Of a stretch of DNA of 59,452 nt, positions 53,420 to 59,452 are shown piece after piece (the first letter of the stretch is position 1; each line of letters begins with the position of its first letter). The notes below the pieces were generated by a model. The model did no database searches. It had not been told where the DNA came from and worked only from the letters and a program-made list of their open reading frames with translations. The position numbers and the translations under genes are program-made. Location of the stretch: the NCBI GenBank assembly GCA_002398875.1, contig DHCC01000026.1:79553-139004 (forward strand), written 5' to 3'. Origin of the DNA: Bacteroidales bacterium UBA4912. Lineage in GTDB: Bacteria > Bacteroidota > Bacteroidia > Bacteroidales > Dysgonomonadaceae.

Positions 53420-56400
53420 ATGGATCAATCTATTAAAAAAGTAATTTTACTGGGTTCCGGTGCCCTGAAAATCGGACAAGCGGGGGAATTTGACTATTCG
53501 GGTTCACAAGCTCTGAAAGCTATGCGTGAAGAGGGTATAGAAACAGTACTGATCAACCCGAATATAGCTACTATCCAGACATCTGAAGGGGTGGCCGACA
53601 AGGTGTATTTCCTGCCAATCACTCCTTATTTCGTTGAGAAAGTGATTCAGAAAGAGAAACCTGACGGGATTCTTCTGGCTTTTGGGGGACAGACGGCATT
53701 GAACTGCGGTACTGAGCTTTACCAAAGCGGTACGCTTGAAAAATATAATGTAAAGGTACTGGGAACTTCGGTTGATGCGATAATGATTACGGAGGATCGT
53801 GATCTTTTTGTAAAGAAACTTGACGAGATTGATGCAAAAACTCCTCAATCAAGGGCTGTAGAGTCGCTTGAAGAAGCGCTTGAGGCTGCTAACGAAATTG
53901 GCTTTCCAATAATGCTGCGTTCTGCTTATGCGCTTGGGGGACAGGGTTCAGGTATCTGCGAAAATGAGAAAGAATTCACAGAACTTTGTAAAAGTGCACT
54001 CTCATTCTCAAATCAGATATTGATTGAAGAGAGTCTGAAAGGATGGAAAGAGATTGAGTTTGAGGTAATAAGGGATAAAAACGACCACTGCTTTACTGTT
54101 GTTCCAATGGAGAATTTTGATCCTCTTGGTATTCATACTGGTGAAAGTATTGTTGTTGCACCGATTATTACTCTCCGTCAGGATCAGATTGAACTACTTG
54201 AAGATGTAGCCAGAAGGGTAGTTCGCCATATTGGAATAGTTGGTGAATGTAATATTCAATATGCTTTTAATGCGGAAACAAATGATTACAGAATTATTGA
54301 GATAAATGCACGACTAAGTCGCTCTTCCGCTCTGGCATCCAAAGCTTCAGGTTATCCCCTGGCATTTGTTGCTACAAAGTTAGCTTTAGGTTATACATTA
54401 GACCAGATAGGTGAAATGGGTACGCCTAACTCTGCCTACACAGCACCTAAGGTGGATTATATGATTGTTAAGATTCCTCGCTGGGATTTAAATAAATTCT
54501 ACGGAGTGAGTCACGAGATCGGGTCATCAATGAAATCCGTGGGTGAGGTGATGTCAATTGGGCAGTCGTTTGAAGAGGTCATCCAGAAAGGTTTGCGAAT
54601 GATCGGGCAGGGGATGCACGGTTTTGTGGGCAACAGAGAAATCACTTTCGATGATGTTGAAGAATCGCTTTCAAAACCTACCGACCTGCGTATTTTTGCA
54701 ATTGCTGATGCATTTGAAAAAGGATATAGTGTAGAGAAGATTGAAGAGCTCACTAAAATTGATCCGTGGTTTCTTGGGAAGCTGGAGAATATTTACAATT
54801 ATTCAAAAGTAATTTCTTCATATAATAAAATTGAAGATCTTCCCGAAGATGTACTTCGTGAAGCTAAGCGACTTGGTTTCTCCGATTTCCAGATTGCCAG
54901 ATTCATTGAGGAACCTGAAGGAAATATGGAGACAGAGCAGATAAGGGTTCGCAATCATAGGAAAAGTCTGCAAATCACTCCTGTAATCCGCAGAATTTAT
55001 ACAGTTGCCTCTGAACATCCAGATAAGACCAACTATCTCTATTTCACTTATGGTGATGTAAAACCACACACTCCATACAAAGAAGATGGGAAAGAAGCTG
55101 TAATTGTGCTTGGGTCAGGCGCTTATCGAATTGGATCATCTGTTGAGTTTGACTGGTGTTCTGTTAACGCTGTACAAACAGCGCGTGAGCTTGGTTATGA
55201 CTCAGTTATGATCAATTACAATCCGGAGACTGTTTCCACTGATTATGATATGTGTGACAGGCTCTATTTTGATGAGCTTACATTTGAGCGTGTGCTTGAT
55301 GTGATTGATGTAGAAAATCCTAAAGGAGTTATTCTTTCTGTAGGCGGACAAATTCCTAACAACCTTGCGATGAAACTTCATCGTCAGGATGTTCCTATAC
55401 TTGGTACACAGCCTACATCAATTGACAGAGCAGAAAACAGACATAAATTCTCGGGAATGCTTGATGATCTTGGAATTGATCAGCCGAGATGGAAAGAGGC
55501 GAGTAGTGTAGAAGAAATTGATGCGTTTATAGATGAGGTTGGTTTTCCTTTACTTATAAGACCTTCTTATGTACTTTCAGGAGCAGCAATGAATGTTTGC
55601 TATGACAGAGATCAGATGCATACTTTCTTGAAAATGGCAGTGAATGTCTCCAAAGAATATCCTGTAGTGATTTCTAGTTTCATGCAGAATGCAAAAGAGA
55701 TTGAGTTTGATGCAGTTGCAAAAGAGGGTGAGGTAGTTGAATATGCTATTTCAGAGCATGTTGAGTTTGCAGGTGTTCACTCAGGTGACGCCACACTGGT
55801 TTTCCCCGCGCAAAAGATCTATTTCGAGACAATGCGAAGGGTAAAAAAGATCTCAAAACAGATTGCAAAGGAACTTAACATAAGCGGACCCTTTAATATT
55901 CAGTATCTGGCAAAGAACAACGACATCAAGGTTATCGAGTGTAACCTAAGGGCAAGTCGCTCGTTCCCATTCGTTTCCAAAGTGTTAAAGCAAAACTTTA
56001 TAGATACGGCAACACGCATTATGCTGGATGCACCTTATAGTAAACCGGACAGTTCAGTTTTTGATCTGGAATATATAGGTGTGAAAGCATCACAATTCTC
56101 ATTCTCCAGATTACAGAATGCAGACCCCGTGCTGGGAGTTGATATGTCGTCAACAGGTGAAGTAGGTTGTATAGGTGATGATTTTTCTGAAGCTATACTT
56201 AAATCGATGCTCTCTGTTGGATATAAAATCCCTAAAAAAGCAATACTGATATCTTCGGGAGAGATGAAATCGAAGGTTGACCTACTTGATGCTTGTAAGC
56301 TATTGGGAGAAAGGAATTATGAACTTTATGCAAGTCATGGCACCCAGAAATTTCTGGTTGATAATGGTATTAAGGCAACCGAAGTTGATTGGCCTGATGA

Positions 56401-56635
56401 GGATGGTGAAAATAATATCCTGACTATGATAGCTGATAAAAAGTTTGATCTTATAATCAATATCCCTAAGGATGTTACTCGCAGAGAACTAACTAACGGA
56501 TATAATATACGTCGTGGAGCAATAGACTATAATATTCCGTTAATTACTAATGCGAGGCTGGCAAGTGCTTTTATTACAGCTTTCTGTACATTAGATCTTG
56601 ATGATGTTCATATAAAAAGTTGGGACGAATATTGA
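53420..56635 (+). CDS. carB: Carbamoyl-phosphate synthase large subunit, copy 2
   Basis: 1071 residues, alignable to copy 1 from end to end and equally complete: both ATP-grasp halves (IIEINARLSRSSALASKASG and VIECNLRASRSFPFVSK), oligomerisation domain with LREAKRLGFSDFQIARF, and an MGS-like C-terminal domain. It is the more standard form for Bacteroidetes in the linker, but its GGQGSGICENEKE segment differs from the GGLGSGF of copy 1 and CAD. No second carA is present, so either both partner with one CarA or one works with free ammonia or has another role. The gene follows copy 1 by 14 bases and is surely co-transcribed. Confidence 0.93.
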   Translation: MDQSIKKVILLGSGALKIGQAGEFDYSGSQALKAMREEGIETVLINPNIATIQTSEGVADKVYFLPITPYFVEKVIQKEKPDGILLAFGGQTALNCGTELYQSGTLEKYNVKVLGTSVDAIMITEDRDLFVKKLDEIDAKTPQSRAVESLEEALEAANEIGFPIMLRSAYALGGQGSGICENEKEFTELCKSALSFSNQILIEESLKGWKEIEFEVIRDKNDHCFTVVPMENFDPLGIHTGESIVVAPIITLRQDQIELLEDVARRVVRHIGIVGECNIQYAFNAETNDYRIIEINARLSRSSALASKASGYPLAFVATKLALGYTLDQIGEMGTPNSAYTAPKVDYMIVKIPRWDLNKFYGVSHEIGSSMKSVGEVMSIGQSFEEVIQKGLRMIGQGMHGFVGNREITFDDVEESLSKPTDLRIFAIADAFEKGYSVEKIEELTKIDPWFLGKLENIYNYSKVISSYNKIEDLPEDVLREAKRLGFSDFQIARFIEEPEGNMETEQIRVRNHRKSLQITPVIRRIYTVASEHPDKTNYLYFTYGDVKPHTPYKEDGKEAVIVLGSGAYRIGSSVEFDWCSVNAVQTARELGYDSVMINYNPETVSTDYDMCDRLYFDELTFERVLDVIDVENPKGVILSVGGQIPNNLAMKLHRQDVPILGTQPTSIDRAENRHKFSGMLDDLGIDQPRWKEASSVEEIDAFIDEVGFPLLIRPSYVLSGAAMNVCYDRDQMHTFLKMAVNVSKEYPVVISSFMQNAKEIEFDAVAKEGEVVEYAISEHVEFAGVHSGDATLVFPAQKIYFETMRRVKKISKQIAKELNISGPFNIQYLAKNNDIKVIECNLRASRSFPFVSKVLKQNFIDTATRIMLDAPYSKPDSSVFDLEYIGVKASQFSFSRLQNADPVLGVDMSSTGEVGCIGDDFSEAILKSMLSVGYKIPKKAILISSGEMKSKVDLLDACKLLGERNYELYASHGTQKFLVDNGIKATEVDWPDEDGENNILTMIADKKFDLIINIPKDVTRRELTNGYNIRRGAIDYNIPLITNARLASAFITAFCTLDLDDVHIKSWDEY

Positions 56636-56667
56636 TTAAACAGGGATAATTTTTCTTCTGTAATTAC

Positions 56668-58323
56668 CTACTTCTGGTATTTAAAGCGTCTTATGCTTCT
56701 CTTGGGAGTTTTATCAAACTCCTCTTCCTGAATGCGAAATGAAGCAATGCGACTATAAATAGGTAGAGTGGAATTCACGTCATTAATTATATTAGTGAAT
56801 AGTGAGTTCCACTTTTCTTCATCTATTTCTTCTGCTTTAAGAACATCTTTATCAGGAACTATAAGGGCGATAATCTTTTTGTTTTCACCTATTACAAGAA
56901 CTTCTTCGATATAATTTGAGCTACTTAGTTTTTCCTCTATCTCCTCAGGGTAAATATTCTGTCCGGAAGGTCCTAATAATAGATTTTTGTTTCTTCCTTT
57001 AATAAAAATGAAGTTATCCTTATCTATTGTGCCAAGATCTCCAGTTTTAAGCCACCCGTCATCTGTGAATGTATCTTTGGTTGCTTCTTCATTCTTATAA
57101 TAGCCGAGCATCAGATTGCTTCCTTTAGTAAGTATTTCTCCTACGACATTTTCCTGATTTCTCGAATCAATTTTTACCTGCATCCTGTCGACAACCTTCC
57201 CTGAAGAGCGTTTTTTATATTCCTTCCAGTAAGCATAAGAAATGAGTGGACCACACTCAGTCATACCGTAACCTACTGTGAACGGAAATTTTATCTTCTT
57301 GAGGAAGTTTTCTACATCTTTGTTTAAAGCAGCACCACCAATAACCACTTCATCAAGATTTCCACCAAAGAATTCAATCATCGATTTGCGCACTTTAGAA
57401 TATACAACAGAATTTAGCAAAGGAATTTTAATTAAAGTTGCAGCTGAACCCTTTTTTATTTTAGGGAATACAACCTTTGTAACAATTTTTTCCAGAATCA
57501 GTGGAACAGCAAGTACAAGTTTAGGTTTGGTCTTAGCAAAAGCATCCTTAAGAATTTGTGGAGAAGGAGTCTTGCCAAGAAAGTGAATATGGCAACCGAG
57601 AGAAATGGAATTCAGAATCTCAAATGCTAAGCCGTAAGTATGTGCCATTGGAAGCATACAAACAATATTATCACCTGCTTTTATAAAATTCACATTCTCG
57701 TTGGCATATTTAGTGTTTGACCAGAGGCTTCGGTAGGGTAGCATAACACCTTTAGGGCTGCTGGTAGTTCCTGAAGTATAATTTATGATTGCCAGCTCTT
57801 CAGGCTTATCAGTTCTGAAATTTATATCATTTACAAAAAAACCCTTCTTGTATTTTTTCTCGAAGTAAGCAGGTGCTTCAGACATAAACTCTTTTAACTC
57901 ATCAGAGTTTGATTTTAGGAGAGTGAATTTGTCTAATGAAAAAACAGTTTCAGTTTTAGGGATAGCAGTTTCATCAATACCGGACCAAATGGCTTCATCA
58001 ACGAAGAACATTTTTGAATCGGAGTGATCTACAATAAACTGAACGCTACCTTTGTCAAATTCATTTAATATATTTACAGAAACAGCTCCATAAGAGAGTG
58101 TAGCGAAGAAAACGATTGCCCAGTTTGAGCTATTTCTTCCACATAATGAAATTTTATCTCCACGCTGTACACCGGCAACCTTAAAAATATCATGTAGTTG
58201 ATCAATTTCGCGAGCAAAGTCTCTGTAGTAAAGTGTTTTTCCCTCGTAATCTGTCATTGAAGGCAGATCCCAATGATTTCTGATACTCTGCTCAATTATG
58301 CTTAAAAAACTGTTTTGAATCAT
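56668..58323 (-). CDS. AMP-dependent acyl-CoA synthetase / long-chain fatty-acid CoA ligase
   Basis: 551 residues, ANL superfamily. The ATP-binding P-loop is YTSGTTSSPKG near residue 182, followed by the GYGMTECGP motif A5, GWLKTGDLG (A7), and KGRNKNLLLGPSGQNIYPEEIEE (A8) with the C-terminal Lys region KTPKRSIRRF. It activates a carboxylic acid, probably a fatty acid, to an acyl-adenylate and then CoA thioester (or ACP thioester). Chain length cannot be read. Single gene, convergent with carB. Confidence 0.9.
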   Translation of the reverse strand: MIQNSFLSIIEQSIRNHWDLPSMTDYEGKTLYYRDFAREIDQLHDIFKVAGVQRGDKISLCGRNSSNWAIVFFATLSYGAVSVNILNEFDKGSVQFIVDHSDSKMFFVDEAIWSGIDETAIPKTETVFSLDKFTLLKSNSDELKEFMSEAPAYFEKKYKKGFFVNDINFRTDKPEELAIINYTSGTTSSPKGVMLPYRSLWSNTKYANENVNFIKAGDNIVCMLPMAHTYGLAFEILNSISLGCHIHFLGKTPSPQILKDAFAKTKPKLVLAVPLILEKIVTKVVFPKIKKGSAATLIKIPLLNSVVYSKVRKSMIEFFGGNLDEVVIGGAALNKDVENFLKKIKFPFTVGYGMTECGPLISYAYWKEYKKRSSGKVVDRMQVKIDSRNQENVVGEILTKGSNLMLGYYKNEEATKDTFTDDGWLKTGDLGTIDKDNFIFIKGRNKNLLLGPSGQNIYPEEIEEKLSSSNYIEEVLVIGENKKIIALIVPDKDVLKAEEIDEEKWNSLFTNIINDVNSTLPIYSRIASFRIQEEEFDKTPKRSIRRFKYQK

Positions 58324-58696
58324 TATTTTATTTCTTATGTTAAATTTCCAGACCTAAAGTTACACATTAAATAAAAACAAGCAAGAGTTTTTATTTTTTA
58401 ATTACTAACGCACTACGTTTTTGTAAAAATAGTTATTTACACACATAATTAATAATTTGCATTATTATTAGTTGTAAATTGGCTTTTTTTATACTTAAAA
58501 TTTCGTATTCAAATTATTTTATCTTACTTTTACAAATAGTTTTTCTAAATCTGTGGGAAAGTATAAGTTTTGTAAGAAATATTTGTAATGTAGTCCCATA
58601 ACTATGAATTATTGATTAATCTGCCTTTTATCTTACCTAAAGATAATCGAGAATAGGTTAAAATAATATAAACATGAAATAATAAAGAAAACACTT
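58324..58696. other. Divergent intergenic region
   Basis: 373 AT-rich bases without a gene. On the minus strand TTG, a 19-base spacer and TAACTTTA (58358-58365) could serve the acyl-CoA synthetase gene. TTATCTT and AAGATAA form a 7-bp inverted repeat at about 58629-58647, some 50 bases before the oxidoreductase start, possibly an operator. Confidence 0.4.
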
Positions 58697-59452
58697 ATGT
58701 CATCAATTTCAAGAAGAAAGTTTTTAGAAACCGGTGCACTTGCGGCAGCCGGGTTGACCATTGTACCCTCATCGGTACTTGGAAAGAGTATGGGCTATAA
58801 AGCTCCAAGTGATAAGCTCAACATTGCTGCTGTTGGTATTGGAGGTATGGGTAACTCAAACCTCAATAGTCTGCAGAGCGAGAATATTGTTGGTCTTTGT
58901 GATGTAGACTGGAAATACAGCCAGCGTGTGTTTGAAAAATATCCTAATGCTAAAAAGTATTACGATTACAGACGCATGTATGATGAGCTTGGCAAAACTA
59001 TCGACGGAGTTGTAGTAGCAACTTCAGACCATACTCACGCTATTATTACAGCTGATGCTATGACTATGGGTAAACACGTTTATGTGCAAAAACCTCTGAC
59101 ACACAGTGTTTACGAATCACGTCTTTTAACAAGGCTGGCTAAGAAATATAAAGTGGCAACCAGCATGGGTAACCAAGGTTCTTCAGGAGCAGGTGTACGT
59201 CAGGTAATCGACTGGATTGCAGATGGTCAGATTGGTGAAATTACTAAAGTTGAAACATTTACCGACCGTCCTATCTGGCCACAAGGTTTAATGATTCCCA
59301 AAGAAATACATAAAGTACCTTCTACATTAAACTGGGATCTTTTCATTGGGCCGGCTAAGAAACGCCCGTTTAATGAAATTTATCACCCATGGAACTGGCG
59401 CGGATGGTGGGATTTTGGTACAGGTGCTCTTGGTGATATGGCTTGCCATATT
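58697..59452 (+). CDS. Gfo/Idh/MocA family oxidoreductase, Tat-exported (partial)
   Basis: 252 codons are present and the gene runs off the window end. The N-terminus has a twin-arginine signal (SRRKFLETGALAAAG), so the folded enzyme with its bound NAD(P) is exported. A Rossmann fold follows: LNIAAVGIGGMGNSN, the LCDVDW segment, and VVVATSDHTHAIIT with YVQKPLTHS, the family's EKP-like catalytic site with Gln-Lys-Pro. The later region (HPWNWRGWWDFGTGALGDMACH) matches the secreted Bacteroidetes subgroup that acts on sugars or glycosides. Substrate unknown. Confidence 0.9.
   Translation, partial: MSSISRRKFLETGALAAAGLTIVPSSVLGKSMGYKAPSDKLNIAAVGIGGMGNSNLNSLQSENIVGLCDVDWKYSQRVFEKYPNAKKYYDYRRMYDELGKTIDGVVVATSDHTHAIITADAMTMGKHVYVQKPLTHSVYESRLLTRLAKKYKVATSMGNQGSSGAGVRQVIDWIADGQIGEITKVETFTDRPIWPQGLMIPKEIHKVPSTLNWDLFIGPAKKRPFNEIYHPWNWRGWWDFGTGALGDMACHI

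Overview
The window is an AT-rich chromosomal segment of a Bacteroidota bacterium, most likely a Bacteroidales member (Dysgonomonadaceae- or Porphyromonadaceae-like). The placement rests on three observations: several start regions carry the Bacteroidetes -7 box TAnnTTTG, some with TTG/TTTG about 19 bases upstream; Shine-Dalgarno sequences are scarce; and the gene families fit (DUF4982-type GH2, CAD-like CarB, 733-residue RecQ, NUDIX-type sugar regulator, MFS-galK cluster). No rRNA, tRNA, CRISPR array, insertion sequence or prophage was seen. Most of the window is ordinary core and catabolic gene content, with several decayed genes among intact ones.

Layout. 0.4-5.2 kb (minus): exported GH2 beta-galactosidase, a polytopic DUF4153-like protein and a secreted alkaline phosphatase. 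5.4-5.8 kb: remnant of a luciferase-like monooxygenase. 5.9-12.8 kb (plus): complete histidine-utilisation operon hutU-ftcD-pnuC-hutI-cyclodeaminase-hutH, ended by a hairpin, then an MFS transporter with its own promoter. Histidine goes to urocanate (HutH), imidazolonepropionate (HutU), formiminoglutamate (HutI), then glutamate plus one-carbon units on tetrahydrofolate (FtcD and the separate cyclodeaminase). The NAD-precursor transporter gene pnuC sits inside the operon; HutU carries NAD+ as a cofactor. 14.6-25.3 kb: hemolysin-III/PAQR protein, clpB, and minus-strand dxs-trkA-trkH and recQ. 25.6-29.1 kb (minus): tig-clpP-clpX.

29.3-36.7 kb: CPBP protease, DUF3109 protein, TetR regulator, FabG, RluA-type pseudouridine synthase, two minus-strand envelope proteins, a sugar nucleotidyltransferase and a CorC/HlyC-type membrane protein. 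36.8-41.3 kb: galactose cluster galM-MFS-galK followed by a NUDIX/winged-helix regulator split by one in-frame TAA. 41.4-44.2 kb (minus): a Clostridia-like FtsH with an in-frame TAA at codon 6, and a SIMPL protein. 44.2-48.4 kb (minus): a GT4/toroid fusion, a GH130 phosphorylase and an internally deleted GT4 pseudogene. 48.9-56.6 kb (plus): carA followed by two full-length tandem carB genes. 56.7-58.3 kb (minus): acyl-CoA synthetase. From 58.7 kb (plus): a Tat-exported Gfo/Idh/MocA oxidoreductase that runs off the end.

The most notable points are the tandem CAD-like carB pair, pnuC within the hut operon, the GT4-GH130 cluster with its decayed third gene, the apparently transferred ftsH, repeated single in-frame TAA interruptions, and two intergenic elements built on an 11-base period (14.48-14.54 kb and 48.65-48.78 kb).
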